DNA of 64,000 nucleotides from Cladopsammia gracilis (GCA_022457155.1 JAJGOT010000022.1:1093501-1157500); one strand, 5' to 3'; counted from the first letter of the stretch, positions 20,760-33,110 are shown. The notes: generated by a model not told the origin, from the sequence alone. Numbers and translations are program-made.

Positions 20760-21040
20760 AAAGAGAAAATTGTTTCTCACGGAATGTTTTGAAACAAATT
20801 GATATGTTTAGACTTCCTTAACTATACTCAACTGACTCTTTTAAAATGTATTTTGCACAGGCTTACACTGTTGAGATGTGATGATAACTTCAAAATTACA
20901 CTGTCGAATTTCAGAGGAGGATACAAAATATCAAAAGTTAAAACACAAGTAACCTTGAAATTGAAATTAAACTAATGTAGTCAAGTCTATAAATGTTATT
21001 GTCGCCATTACTAATGTAGACGATATAGTGATTCAGAGCA
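20760..21040. other. Intergenic, no feature seen
   Basis: AT-rich, no ORF or recognisable signal. Confidence 0.5.
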
Positions 21041-21310
21041 GTTGTTAATTGAGTGTCGTAAAACCAATATACCAAAGTAATCACTCTGGCCAATCACCAC
21101 AGAGACAGACAATCCATTGAACCAATCAAAACTCAAGCCTTATACATGCAGCCAACGCCAAGCGCGGGAAAACGCGTGCGAGAAAGTCACAATTGGTTTT
21201 GAGATTGGTCAAGAAAGTGGCGCGAGATTTTTAACCAATCACAAAGCGTAGCAATGCAAAACCAAAACTTAAACTTCCCACACTCATTTGCAAACCGCTC
21301 TAAAAGCTCT
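21040..21310. repeat. 3'-flank block shared with the receptor at 48.1 kb
   Basis: GCCAAGCGCGGGAAAACGCG and several CCAATCA/ATTGG words match 47540-47815 in the same order and orientation. Each block lies a few hundred bases past a receptor stop codon, so it belongs to the duplicated receptor unit. GCGCGGGAAAA is an E2F-type site. Confidence 0.65.
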
Positions 21311-21447
21311 ATTGATAACTCTTAATACAATATTTGATTCTGGATTAAATAGAGTCACACGCTTTCTCTTGCTGAAGTCTCCTTCTTCGGCTAAGAGAAA
21401 AGAGCAGCTTTGTGCGCGATAATTTATATCTTCAAAGTTTTTCAGCT

Positions 21448-22599
21448 TTACGCTTCTTCTCCAGGCGTACTGTGTCGTCTGTGGGGATCTGGAGTCGTTC
21501 GCTTGCGTCTGACGGACTGAAGACGTACATCTTTGTTCTCAGCTTCTGGAACATCAGAGGAAAAAGTAGTACTAAGGGAAACGGTGGAGCGACGTCGTGC
21601 TGATACTCTTGAATTGCTGGGTTTAATAGAACTGAACATCCTTACGTACGTGGCTTTAAAGCGTTTGTTGCGGAAGGCGAACAGAAATGGATTGAGCGCC
21701 GAGTTAAGGTAGCCAAACATAAGCAGCACATAAAAAAGTTTCCACGGATAATGCATCCAGTTGTCGTGGCCGTAGAGATTCGCGACGATGCTGAAATACG
21801 AGAAGGGCTGCCAGCAGAAGAAGAAAGCTGCCACAAACATGGAAGTTGTCTTGGCCGCCTTGAGGTTTTTTATGTAGTACTTTGATTCTTCTTTGGAAGG
21901 CTGTCTCGCCGAAGGACCACTTTTACTAAAACTGCGTGCGCTTATGTGGTGCTTGCGAGCAATGAGATAAATCATGATATAAAATACGCAAGTAATAATC
22001 AGCGGCGCAAGAAAGGTCAGAAAATTCACCAGAGTCGTGTACAACTTAGAAAAAGGAACCATGCAGAAGCCTTTGTAACTTATCGTCTCTCGACCTCTCA
22101 TCCGAAATGGCCATCCCATGATTGGAAGAAAAGCCCATATAATGCAGTACACCCAGAGAACGCTGATCACAATCAAAGCCTTCGTTTTCGTCATGAACTG
22201 TGCGCGGCGAAAGCGATTTAGAGGATCACTGATGCTCTTGTACCGATCCACGCTGACAGCCAAAAGGGTTAAAATCGAGGTGGGCACAGTGATTAGGTAC
22301 ACGGTGAGAAACGTTACGCACATAATTTTTCCATGCCTCCAAACTCCGTGAAGAAAAAGGGCTTCTATGTCGAATGGCATTGCTAAAGTTGCTGTAAGAA
22401 GATCTGAGACAGCCAGGGATAGCAGAAAGAGGTTTGTCGGGTTGTTTCTAAGACTTCTATTGGAGAGTATAGCGAAACAGACCAGGGAATTACCAACAGC
22501 TGCCACCACTGCGATTAATATGTAACAAGCTGCGACAGGGTACAAAAATGTGGGCCCGTAGAGGGCAGATACTTCGTGGTGATCCGATGTGTTGTTCAT
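21448..22599 (-). CDS. Class A (rhodopsin-family) GPCR, intronless, type A, orphan
   Basis: 383 residues, complete. N-terminal MNNTS gives an N-glycosylation site. Seven hydrophobic helices: TM1 with GN (N37), TM2 LAVSDLL (D66), TM3 from C94 to DRY 118-120, partner Cys C179 in ECL2, TM6 FFFCWQP 262-265, TM7 NPFLF 303-307, then helix 8 (FRNKRF) and a basic Ser-rich tail ending with a V-R-L-Q motif at ~358. TM3 position 3.32 is Tyr, not Asp, and TM7 lacks the opsin Lys, so it is neither a typical amine receptor nor an opsin. NPxxF replaces NPxxY, as in its paralogues. Signals presumably through heterotrimeric G proteins at the plasma membrane; ligand unknown. ATG at 22599 is the only start matching the shared MNNTS. 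Confidence 0.9.
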   Translation of the reverse strand: MNNTSDHHEVSALYGPTFLYPVAACYILIAVVAAVGNSLVCFAILSNRSLRNNPTNLFLLSLAVSDLLTATLAMPFDIEALFLHGVWRHGKIMCVTFLTVYLITVPTSILTLLAVSVDRYKSISDPLNRFRRAQFMTKTKALIVISVLWVYCIIWAFLPIMGWPFRMRGRETISYKGFCMVPFSKLYTTLVNFLTFLAPLIITCVFYIMIYLIARKHHISARSFSKSGPSARQPSKEESKYYIKNLKAAKTTSMFVAAFFFCWQPFSYFSIVANLYGHDNWMHYPWKLFYVLLMFGYLNSALNPFLFAFRNKRFKATYVRMFSSIKPSNSRVSARRRSTVSLSTTFSSDVPEAENKDVRLQSVRRKRTTPDPHRRHSTPGEEA

Positions 22600-23470
22600 G
22601 TTAAAGCTCTCCCTCGCAGCAGATTTCTTCTATTATTACCAGACCACTTTGTTCTTCTTCAGTTGTTTTGCATTTAATCAAACTTGAGCTTGATGCTTTC
22701 TGTACCTCACAGCAATAATAAGTGACCGTCTACAAACGAAGCTCTTTATATGCTGAAATTTTAGGCTGTTTTAGGATGTTTTGAATGCATAAAAGCAAGT
22801 GCATAATCGATATTGGAGCCGAATGATTATTATTAGCACAGCTTTGGCTTAATTTAACTCATACCAATATCACTATACCCACATACTGGCAGATTTTAAC
22901 ATGTTTTGTTTAACAGAGAATAAGCTAGAATAGTTTAATTCCAGGTAAAGACGTACCTAGCAAGAGTCTGTCATTAATCACTCATCAATCCTTTCATATC
23001 GAGATTTTATATGTAATTTATAATGCCACTTAAAGAAGAAATGGTGATTAAGCCAACATTCTTCTCAATATCGCTGCATTTCCATGAAATCCGAATGAGT
23101 AGTTTTTTAGTAAAGATTTTGCTATAAAAATAAGCGATAAAAAATCACGACGTTTCGACCTCTCCGAGGTCATTTATAAGTGGATGTAAAAATACAGTAT
23201 TTTTACATCCACTTGAAAATTTCCATGAAATGTTTAAGCATTTTAGGCTCTTTTTCTTTAACAGAGAATATTATATCCGGGTTAATGTATTTATCATTTG
23301 GTTGGACTCAGCCGTAACCGGAACAGTAATGCTACCTGAGCAAACAATACATTTTCTAAATCTTCGTCCAGTTATTTTTTGTTTAACAGAGAATAGTTCC
23401 AATCCGGGGTAAAGACGTATTCAGCAAGAATCAATGATGATTATTGATCATCAATCCTTTCATGTTGAAA
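22600..23470. repeat. GPCR 5' flank with internal and external duplication
   Basis: TTTTGTTTAACAGAGAATA occurs at 22904 and again at 23380, each followed by a degenerate copy of GGTAAAGACGTA...ATCAATCCTTTCAT. The stretch GAGCAAACAATA...AGAGAATAGTTCCAAT at 23338 also occurs upstream of the receptor at 33.1 kb (34510-34580), so these flanks were copied with the receptors. No promoter element identified. Confidence 0.6.
23149..23174 (-). ncRNA. Hammerhead-like stem-loop, incomplete core
   Basis: Minus strand TGACCTC-GGA-GAGGTC-GAAACGTC keeps the paired stem and GAAACGUC but the CUGANGA box is degraded (AAATGA). Confidence 0.3.
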
Positions 23471-23479
23471 TTTTGTGCC

Positions 23480-24118
23480 TAATTTTGTCCATTGCTGATT
23501 GAGCCAAAAACTACACAATATCGCTACATATTCATGAAAACTTTAAGCATTCATTTTTAGGATCTTTTTCGGTCCCGAAATTTTTCCCTATAAATAAACA
23601 GGCGTCTGCGGGTTATTTTTCTAGTGCTTACTAGCAGGATCATATCACGTTACAAAATTAGTTGTGACTGCAAATAATTAGCTTCCAATATTTTCCCTTG
23701 CGCGCGTTGGTAGAGATTTGAGACTCGTGGCGGATACAGTGACGTCAAACTACTTATGAATATTGGTAAAGTAATCTCCCACTTGCTAGGATATCGATTT
23801 CACATTACATGCAGTTGTCACAAAGCCGTGGTATCTGTGGGATATATCTAGAAAAGTATCAAGAAAATTAAATTATGTATGCATGGAAGCTAGAAAACAC
23901 GTAAACAGTCCATTTTCTTAGAACAAATATCGTAGGCGAACAACAAGATGTGAAATATTTCGGATGTTGCCCTGGGTTACCTGTAAGTTGGCACGAAAAG
24001 CGAAAAAAATAATCGGAGGGCGGTTGTTTAATTGTTCGCTTATAATTCCTATGATGAACACTAGGCGCTCAAAGGACCCCAAACTATAGCATGGCAATAT
24101 GATGCTTAGTCTGTCGAG
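23480..24118. other. Intergenic, no gene recognised
   Basis: Nothing supportable between the GPCR flank and the inverted-repeat element. Confidence 0.5.
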
Positions 24119-24189
24119 TGTGATCGTCCGGATTAGTGTAGTTCTAATGATCGCATGACTGACGTTTCGACAACTTGAGCAGACATTAT

Positions 24190-24190
24190 C

Positions 24191-24222
<32 letters not shown>
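24190..24222. repeat. (CAA)n microsatellite
   Basis: Eleven CAA triplets. Confidence 0.9.
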
Positions 24223-24698
24223 AACCTTAATTATAGTGTCTAAAGTATTTAGCTTAGTAGCTTATTGGGGACACTGTAATAAAAATACTTAAAAGATGAA
24301 AATAAAACAAAATATATACATATGTAAAATATTTATAAAAGCTTATAAATATATACATATTAAAAATTACCTCTAATTAATTGCCTGTGAATATTTATTA
24401 AAACCTATTTCCTATAAACTTAAAAATCAAAATGAACATAAATGCCAATTTTCACAACTGTCCTCAAGCAAGTTTGCTAAGTCTCTTCGTCTTATATTTC
24501 TGATAAAAATATTCAAGTTATCACTACATTTATCTACACAAGATAATTTAGACCAAAGATATGGACCCTGGTATCTTAAAGAGTGCTTCCCATATCTCAC
24601 AGATTGAAATCGTGGTATCTTAAAGTCATAAAGTCATCTTCAGAGTCATGCATGTAAATTGTAACACCATCAGTTGACTGTTTTCAATTCACATGACT

Positions 24699-24733
24699 CT
24701 GAAGATGACTTCCGCTCAGGTTGTCGAAACGTC
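24699..24733 (+). ncRNA. Hammerhead-like stem-loop
   Basis: CTGAAGA-T-GAC(TTCCGCTCAGGTT)GTC-GAAACGTC: CUGANGA and GAAACGUC boxes around a short paired stem. A degenerate inverted partner lies at 24161-24185. Confidence 0.4.
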
Positions 24734-24799
24734 AGTCATTGTCAACAACAACAGTTCTTTTCAGAACTACACTCACCCGGACGATCACAAACGACAGAC

Positions 24800-25800
24800 T
24801 ACCGATACTCCTGGCTTCAACTTCAAATCATTGACAAATACGATGCTTCTATTTCATCAGAAAACTTATTAAGCTATATTTTCCACAACCTTTTTTTCAT
24901 CACATCTCATTTCTTTATAGTTGAAGAGACACTGAAATATTGTGATTTTATGATTATGGCCAGGATCTTCTTAGAGCTTGCTTTGTTATCTTAAAATAGG
25001 AAGAAAAAAATCGCCAAAAATGCCGGATGAACGCAAAGAAATTCCACCCGAATAGAAACTTTTTTTGACCGCCTATCATGAAATCAAAATTGATGAACTG
25101 CGATCCACTTCCATCCTTGAAATCCTGCAGTTTCTGCAATTACTGCTTCTGTATTGCTCTATCAAAAAAAAAAAATAATAATAATAATAAAAAAGTATTG
25201 CTCTATCAAATGGTTTTAATTTATCCAATTTAGCTGTATATTTGGTGGCATGTGGCAAGGAAATTAAATAAACACAATATCGTTATTTTGGTGGGATAGG
25301 GTCCCTTTAACTGAAAAGCCAAAGATTCGACCATTTGAAATGTTTTAACGTAATTTACAATAAATCTTTTTCTAAATCCTTTATTTTGCGAATCATTGAC
25401 AGCTTGGACAGGGCATAAGCCCTTTAAAGACTATTGAGTGTTGTTTCCCCAAAGCAAGTATACTTCCTTTGTTGTGTTTGGGTAGGAACTTTGCGATATC
25501 ACTAAGCAAAAGTCTATATTTGTTTCAAAATGACAATAAGCAATAATATCAACTTGCAAGAGGTTGTACTCTGGCACAACGCACTAATATTAAAACCACT
25601 GAGACTTAATGCGTAGTTTCAAAAATATTGTCGGTGTATTTTGGCCGAGATTGACTATCCGGACAAGTCAAAACAACATTCACTCTGTAGCCCAAATGGT
25701 TCGACTTATTTTACGTTCTCTTATAACAATTGTTTTCTTAAAATGTCGTAATGAACCGAGCAATGCGAAATGCATCGGCACTTCATTAATTATAAAATAC
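24800..25800. other. Intergenic, no gene recognised
   Basis: Contains an (AAT)n/poly-A tract at 25157-25200 bracketed by two copies of ATTGCTCTATCAAA. No supportable ORF. Confidence 0.5.
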
Positions 25801-25807
25801 TTAAATT

Positions 25808-25848
25808 GATTGATTAATTAATTAATTAATTAATTAATTAATTAATAA
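25808..25848. repeat. (TTAA)n microsatellite
   Basis: About nine TTAA/ATTA units in a row. Confidence 0.95.
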
Positions 25849-26820
25849 AACCAGTTTGCATTGCGCGCCTACCTTGGTTCATCCGCCATTTTCAGGGCCC
25901 CCGAAAGTCCATACTGTATTGTAGATGAGAAATTCACTCGTGCAAGAGGTGATATGCTTGCCCAAATATGGAATAGAGCCGTATCATAACAATAAGAGAA
26001 GCGCGCAATGTAAATTGGGTGGGTCAGACTCTTTAAAGTGTAAACTGAACTAACAATGCCTCGCAACAGGTTTTTCCGTAAGGTGTATGTTTTCAGGAAA
26101 TCAAAGTTTCGCAGGGAAGACATGCTTGGATTACTTTCATACTTCACCAAGTTTATGAAATGTGACCAAAGTTTATTTTTCACTGGTTTCCAAGCAACGG
26201 CGGTTATCATAGCAACGCCAGTGATTGCCTTATGTTTTAAATACTGATCTAGGTCTGGAAACCAGATCCGGCCATTCTCATCGGTTTGTTGCAGTGATCG
26301 TGCATTCTATGTTTCTTTTTATGTTTTAAACAAGGTCGGCGTTTTTCTCAAATCCAGTCAAACACTTTATTACGAAACTTTCCAATTTTTGCAGTTCTTA
26401 CGTATCACTAGCTGCAGACGAAGTTTTGTAAAAATTATAAGACGGTTTTCAAATAAATCAAAAATAATTTTTTCGGCATGATATTGATCACTCCCACATT
26501 TTTCTTCAACATCTTAAAGCAAGTTTAAATTAAGACTTTCTCTTTTTTTGTTGAAACATCTTTGATGATAGCTGAGACTTCACAAAGTACATTTAACTCC
26601 TTGCGTGGCCGTGATTTCAAGACGCAAAACAGTAATAAAGCAAATAATTTGCATAAAGCGAAATATTTCCATAAAATACCAAAAACAGCCGACCGTTAAA
26701 TGCTTTATGATTTTGATTTTATGCTCTTTTGACATGATAACATCAAGTGATTCCGCGAAGGGAGAGGAAACAATAACCAGTTTTAAGCAATTTTTCCAAA
26801 ACACAAAGGAACAACTTTAA

Positions 26821-27638
26821 AGGCCCAGTATCACCCATTGGGCTTTGCGGTCGTTTGTTTTTGTTTTCAAGTGACGAGCTCACTCGTGATTGGCTCTTTC
26901 GGGTATTTTTGACTGCGTTAAGGTGGCTCCATATTGTTCAGTCCTCTCGTCTTTTGCATTCTATTACAGCTAGCCCGATGGTGTGGCTAAAAATATTTTA
27001 CTTGAAACCAGTAAATCTTTTATCAGTCAACAAAGTGGTACCCAAACGACATCATCATTCGTTGCCATGGCAACGCGAAAAGAGGTAAAAAAATACGCTA
27101 TTTTTGGACCATTTGAGGCTAATAACTTAAATTACACGGTGAAAGTTTTTGTTTTCGATATATTTTTGTTTAATTGACAAGATAAACATTTTAACAAATT
27201 TTTAAAAAATTCTGTACATAGAGTTCAGAGCTACCTTAAATTTATGTAAAAAATGATATATCTCTGAATCCTATGTACAGATTTTTTCAAAATTGGCACA
27301 AATGTTTATTATGTTTATAAGAAGAAAATACATAAAAACCAAAAAAATTCACCGAGCAGTTTTGAAGTTATTGGCCTCAAAAGGTTGAAAATGGGGTCTT
27401 TTTGGCCTCTTTTTTATGTTGCCATGGTAACAAATTTTGATGTCGTAGCCACCTAAATTTGTTCATTGGTTAAGTGTCTACAAACCTGTACTAAACGTTT
27501 TCTCTTAACTTCACTGGTGTAGCTGTGATTGAATATCATAGATGTATCATGATCGGAATGTTTAAACTATTAGGAGCCACCTTAAATTCAATCGTCGAGG
27601 CATTGGGCGCGCAATGCATTTTGGGTGATACTGGACCT
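26821..27638. mobile_element. TTAA-flanked MITE (AGGCCCAGTATCACCC family) hosting a second element
   Basis: Left end AGGCCCAGTATCACCCA and right end TGGGTGATACTGGACCT are inverted copies with TTAA directly outside each (26817-26820, 27639-27642). TTAA duplication is the mark of piggyBac and Kolobok elements. No transposase. Without the nested insert the element would be only ~154 bp. Confidence 0.8.
26922..27581. mobile_element. Nested TTAA-flanked element (GGTGGCTCC family)
   Basis: Inside the preceding MITE: TTAA (26918-26921) then GGTGGCTCC at the left; GGAGCCACC then TTAA (27582-27585) at the right. Same termini as the 1.7 kb palindrome at 58448-60170. About 660 bp, no ORF of note. Confidence 0.75.
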
Positions 27639-27642
27639 TTAA

Positions 27643-28740
27643 GAAATGGCCAAGTTTAATTTTTTAAGTCGCCACTTCCATCGGAACCACCCGTGGCCAA
27701 AAACATTTATTTATAGTGTATTAGTGCACTAGTATAGTTATTTTTAACAAAACGTGAGCAAACTGTAAACTGTAAAACTTTATTAAAACACGGTAAAATC
27801 ATCAGGAACCTAACGTAACTAACCTTAACAAATATTTTTAATGAGGTCTATATTAATACAGATACGTTTTTTTGGCTTTTGTAACACTGCTCCTTAAAAA
27901 AACAACTTAAAAAAATTTAAAAAAATAAAAAACAACTGTTATTCAACTCGTTACAAAAGTAGGCAAAGGAATGAGAAATACTGTTTATCGTAACAAATAA
28001 GGTATCGGTCTAGTAAAATGTTCACTCATTTGTAACAGTACCGAAGACAATTCACATCAAAATATCACATCAAAAAGGCCACTGAAGGTATGAGTGCCAC
28101 TAATCCACATATACGTAACCTAAAATAACTATTCTTAAACTTGGGCTATTTCACTCGAAAGGGGAAATGGGAACGGTCCAGGCAAAAGACCTGTAGGCCA
28201 GACTTTAAAGTTATTATGTATCTACTGTTGTAATTGGAAGGTGTAAAATAAAATTGTTGTTGTTGTTGTATTTCCGACATTGGTGGCTCATAAGATAGTC
28301 GTGATTGGGGTAAAGAAAAAAAAAAACATGAAAATTGTTATGTGTCAATCACAAATTAAAGAGACAAGATAAAATATTCAAGTACCTCTATAAAATATTC
28401 ATCTGGCTCCATAATTTTAAGATTTGCGTTTATTTCAAGTTTTAGTCTTTAAAGACTACCAAAACTCACTTTTGCAAGACTGAAGGATCAATTTACATGA
28501 TACAAATGTCACTTACAACCTTACCGATGACTGTCGTATACAACAAGAATAACTTAAAGAGGGGCACCAAACGAGGTTATTTTAGCAAAACGCTTGAAAT
28601 GGCGTTATGCGTTTAAGGGAGCCGGACTATGTACATGTGAAAGGTAATACCGTTTGATCTTTTTCTTTTCTTTTTTACCTGAGTATTTCAGCGGCAGACA
28701 ATTTTAGATTAAGTGATGTTATCCTCCGAATTTACTATGC
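27643..28740. other. Intergenic, no gene recognised
   Basis: AT-rich; a GTTGTTGTTGTTG run near 28253-28267. Nothing supportable. Confidence 0.5.
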
Positions 28741-29367
28741 GCCTTCTCCTTTCCGAAAATCCTTTGGCCTTATTTCGTACAAAAAAAATTTCTTATCCCT
28801 CTAAAAAAAAAGCGTTAAAGTTCTTCTACGAAAGTTTGAGTCGACATCATTTTCCTAAAGAAAGCTCTTGTGTTTAGTCTAATTGATAACGAATTTTCAA
28901 GTGACTAAATCCTTCCGAACAGATTCCGAACAGGTTCGTCGGGTGCTCTTGTTGTAGTTTAAAATCTCTAAATACGGAAACTCGAGTGACAGTCTCCCAT
29001 TGGATGAGGTTGAGCGTGATAGCGAGAATTATCTAGGTCGAGGTTTGTGTTATCCGTTGAAGCCGAAGACTGAGGCGGATAACATGACAAACCTCGGCCT
29101 TGATAATTTTAAAATATAAAATATCAGCAATTCTTTTATTTACTCCTTCATCGCCTTGCCGTAAGGATCAGTTTGCCGTTTTCTGACTTGATAATTTTCG
29201 CTATCATGCGAAAACCGAATCCAATTATTGCAATATTAGACAAATAAAACACTAATTCGTCATTTCAGGTTAAAATTTTCAGCATTTTATAGGATTTCTC
29301 TTGGCGGATTGTGAATAAATTCTTTCCCGCTGCCGCAAATTAAGCGGGCAGCGCGTGGTACGCTTGC

Positions 29368-29470
29368 ATGAACGTCACCTCTGCGTGTAAAAATCTGACG
29401 CTCTGTAGAAATGACGTCACATCTGGATGCATAAATACCACTGTCTGTAGATATGACGTCGCGAATTAGC
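29368..29470. promoter_or_regulatory. CRE-like TGACGTCA sites in the receptor flank
   Basis: TGACGTCA at 29412-29419 with near matches GACGTCAC... at ~29370 and TGACGTCG at ~29454. Related sites recur in the duplicate (43672, 43906, 43948) and upstream of the type B gene (32243; duplicate 45451). CREB/ATF motif; function inferred only. Confidence 0.35.
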
Positions 29471-29607
29471 TGCGTGCTTTCAGCCAATAAGAATAGAGAT
29501 GGCGAGCAACTAAAATGTATAATTGATTTTGTCAGTAACATGAGCTACTAAGTCACTCTCAAACTAACCTTGCACCATGTAATAAATTTTTCCTTTCCTA
29601 AACACTT

Positions 29608-30747
29608 CTAAACACGCAAATCTTGAAGCGCAATTTCACCCGGAAATTCGTCTTGTTTAGTTCGTATCCACGTCAGATAAACATCGCTATCCGAGGTATC
29701 TGGAATCTCAGACGTGAAAGTAAGCTCTGATAACGTCGATGATCTGCGGCCACGCCTCGCGTTTGGGCGTGGCTTAGGTGAAGCTGAGTTGAGCAGCTTT
29801 GAATAGGTGTCTTTAAAGCTTTTGTTTCGGAGTGCGAACAGAAAGGGATTCAATGCAGAGTTAAGGTAACCACACATAAGTAGAAACGGGAAGGCTTCTT
29901 GTGGTATAATTTTCCAACAGTAATCACACAGGCTGAGCAGAATAATGTACATTGCATAGGGAAACCAGCAAAAGAAGAACACTAACACAAACATGGAGAT
30001 AGTTTTAGCTGCTTGAAAGTTCCCTAAATAAGTCTTATTCTCCTCTATAAAAGGTGATTTGCCGTGAGCTAATGCGGCCTTATTTCGCCCACACGCCATG
30101 AAAAAAATCTTGATATAAATTCCGCAGGTGAGGAGCAACGGCAAAACAATGTTCAGAAAAGCTGTTAGCGCCGAATAAGCATGGGTGTAGGGAAACCAAC
30201 AAATGTCTTCATGAATAACTGATTCACCAGGGGCATTTCGCCAACCCATCGAGGGAATTGCAGCGAAAAAAATGCTATAAACCCATATGAAGACAATGGT
30301 AATCAATGCTCGTTTACGCGTCATGAAAGGCGAACGGCGAAAGCGATTCAGAGGATCGCTGAGGCTCTTGTAACGCTCAATGCTGATGGCAAAAAGTGTC
30401 CAAATCGAGCCAGGCACAGTGGTAGCAAACATTATGGAAGAGACTTCGCACATTAGTTCTCCATGCGCCCAGATCCCTCGTAGGAAAAACATGTCTATAT
30501 CCAGAGGTGCTACAGTGGTCACGGTAAGCAAATCTGATAGAGCCAGCGAGAATAAAATCAGCGTCGTGGGATTGTTTCGTAGATTTCTGTCGACCATTAT
30601 CGCATAACAAACCATTAAGTTGCCAACAACCGCCACTGCAACAATGATTACATAACATGACACAACAGGCAACTCAAAGGCTAATGGAAATGAGTAGTGA
30701 GCTTGTGTATCGCCTGAGGTAGCTTGGGAATTCGATGTATTGTTCAT
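29608..30747 (-). CDS. Class A GPCR, intronless, type B, orphan
   Basis: 379 residues, complete. MNNTS start with N-glycosylation; TM1 GN (N43), TM2 LALSDLL (D72), C100 to ERY 124-126 (Glu replaces Asp of DRY, a common functional variant), ECL2 C183, TM6 FFFCWFP 260-263, TM7 NPFLF 300-304, helix 8 LRNKSF, then a basic/Ser tail RRGRRSSTL and the conserved EIPDTSDSDVYL. Differs from type A at the TM3 start (MCEVSSIMFATTVPGSIW versus MCxxxxTVYLITVPTSIL) and in ECL2, so its ligand is probably different. No Asp 3.32 or TM7 Lys. No intron or frameshift. A pseudogenised duplicate of its 3' end lies at 44150-44489. Confidence 0.9.
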   Translation of the reverse strand: MNNTSNSQATSGDTQAHYSFPLAFELPVVSCYVIIVAVAVVGNLMVCYAIMVDRNLRNNPTTLILFSLALSDLLTVTTVAPLDIDMFFLRGIWAHGELMCEVSSIMFATTVPGSIWTLFAISIERYKSLSDPLNRFRRSPFMTRKRALITIVFIWVYSIFFAAIPSMGWRNAPGESVIHEDICWFPYTHAYSALTAFLNIVLPLLLTCGIYIKIFFMACGRNKAALAHGKSPFIEENKTYLGNFQAAKTISMFVLVFFFCWFPYAMYIILLSLCDYCWKIIPQEAFPFLLMCGYLNSALNPFLFALRNKSFKDTYSKLLNSASPKPRPNARRGRRSSTLSELTFTSEIPDTSDSDVYLTWIRTKQDEFPGEIALQDLRV

Positions 30748-30759
30748 TGTGAATTTTAA

Positions 30760-33100
30760 ATCTTTGAGTTTCCGTTCCTTCCTTGAATAGTTTTAGGCTT
30801 TATGTTACATGAAGCTGTTTTATCGATGTTTCTTGGAGGTGTCTGATTCGAATCGTGTTTTTGTGCATATATGTATCAGTTTGAATAACAACATCATATA
30901 TAGCCCGGATTGCTTGTCTGTGTTTCATGTTAATTTATTTGCATGACAAATACAGTTTGATATTGCCATGGAGCGCAAAATTAAACAGAAGAACTAGGCG
31001 CGATACATGCAAATATCATTTTCCCGTAGAAATACGCCATTTGAATATCTCGACTTGGCTTTGTCCGGTCATTTTTATCTTTATTTACCGCCCATGGCAT
31101 TTTCAAGGTTTAACACACCTTGGAAATAGTTTCTTTGTAACACTGATTTTGCGTCAATACGTCACTATGTTAAGTTGTTTGCTGTTGAGATGGCTCGAGG
31201 CACTTGAAATCCCCCTGAAACTGTTCTTAAAGGCTCCCGTATTAAACCTTGACATGGAAACTGAAGTAGGAAATAAACCCATACAGTATAGACGTTGTAT
31301 TTGCGGTAAAGGTTTCGTTATAACAATATTGATTATTTCCGCCAGAAGCTCCTAAGATAAGCTTCTGTTTTCGTTTATTCTGGACCTTTTATGTCCATGA
31401 CAAGTTCTGCACATGAAAAAACAAGTACGTTAGTACTTTGTTTTTATAAATGTCTTGCAAACTTGAATCTTGCTCAATGAAGCCATTTCGTGTGCTCCTT
31501 GTGATACTGAAATGTACTATCAGAGACTCATAGAGTATTGTTAAAGGACTATCTATATCAAGGAAAATATCAACAGCGGGTTATTTTTAGAAGCATTTTC
31601 ATTAGAAAAAATGTTTTTCATTTCGTTTCACCGGAACACTTATTGAAGTATGAGAAAGGAATGAAAATCTTTTTGCTTTCAGATCGGATGAGTTTACTAT
31701 ATTTGGTTCCTTGCTCCCCGACAATCGATGATGGTCGAGGTTGCTGGCTGGAAAAATATCAAATTTGTGAGTGGCAAACAAAAAAGTCATTTTCCAAATA
31801 CGAAACGTAGACATAACACAATAAGATCATAAATTTTGTTTCTATTCGACTGTTAAGTATGTAGGAAGGCTATGCTAGCTCTATCAGCTGAGAAGATGAG
31901 TATTCTTTAATTGAAATCTGAAAGCTAAGAGCGTAAAGAGGCTGGAATAATAAAGAAAGTGTCAGAAAGATGACAAAAAAATGGCGCAAAGAGGCAGAAG
32001 CTCACAAGTCCCCTCACAAGGAAAGGCGGGGAAAGTAAGGAGAGACCGGAGAGTCGAGTTTCCCCCATTGTATTTGACAGGAGCCGGGTAATGTCGGTAA
32101 TCGGCTTCTGAACTTGACCCTGTGGTTGATGAGAAACGAATGCTCAAAAGATCAAACGACAAAGTTAAAAACTGGATGGTATTACAACAGTATGCTATTG
32201 ACGTAAATTAAAATGTTCACCATGAACAGGTTCAGTCGTCTGTGACGTCACCCGTCTTCTTGTCGCCAAAAAATGTATGTATCTTGATTTAACAGCTTTT
32301 TTATTCCGCTTATTTTTATATTTAAAGTTAAATATATCAATCCAACCTTAATTTATATACAGTTAATATTGCCTCATGCAGTTGTAACCTGATTAAACTT
32401 AGATACCGACAATCATGTGAAACTACACTGAAATAATACTTATTAATTCTAGCGCAAGCCAAATTCTTGGCTTCTTCACATGCAACTCCACATGACATAT
32501 CCCCTTTGACAGTTTTACATCAAAACTGCCCCTGATTAAAACTAAGTACCTTTGTAAAACACAAAATTGCTATAGAACACTATCAGGCGGATATCAAGTA
32601 AAGTTTCGAAGATAGAATAGCTATAGCATAAACCATAATCAGATTTTCCAAGACACCTGGCGAAAAACATGAAAAAATTGGCCCCATCTTTTCAAGTTGC
32701 AATTCATTTCCATCCTAGCCATCTGCAGCCCAAGACATTTATTTTTATTCTTAGAGCACGAGCGGAATATAATTACTCATGCGCGAAGGACGACCGAATT
32801 TCTGAGTTGAACTTACTGAACGTTCTCGTTTCTTAACAGCCGGCCTCTAGTCTTCGGCGGCGTTGCTTAGAAAACGTATCAGTAACGATGGAAAATAAAA
32901 GAAAACATACAAAAACAAGTTGCAATGCCTTAAATATGAACTAAATATTTGAAAGAAATGATCTCGGCTTGAAGTTAATAGACGATACAGATTCCCGGAT
33001 TTAAACGGATTTTTTAGGAATCAAACTTCACCGACACGGCAAAACTGAATTTCGTGGCCTCAGAAATTCTAGAACGCCCGCAATGAATCACGGTACGTGC
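30760..33100. other. Inter-receptor spacer, duplicated non-coding DNA
   Basis: 31338-32770 is repeated with small differences at 44490-45925. Short ORFs in both copies differ by indels, arguing against coding. A TGACGTCA site lies at 32243. Confidence 0.6.
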
Positions 33101-33110
33101 CGATGGGCCT

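Larger units (their letters stand above)
24119..24790. mobile_element. Non-autonomous PLE-type element with inverted hammerhead-bearing ends
   Basis: GTGATCGTCCGGATTAGTGT-AGTTCT at the left and AGAACTACACTCACCCGGAC-GATCAC at the right are inverted, as are TGACTGACGTTTCGACAACT-TGAGC and its complement at 24714. Contains a (CAA)n run at 24190-24222 and no ORF. Confidence 0.65.

Noticed and set aside
31538..31810. 90-residue ORF duplicated at ~44671-45083
   Set aside because: The two copies differ by indels that shift frame, so it is duplicated non-coding DNA.
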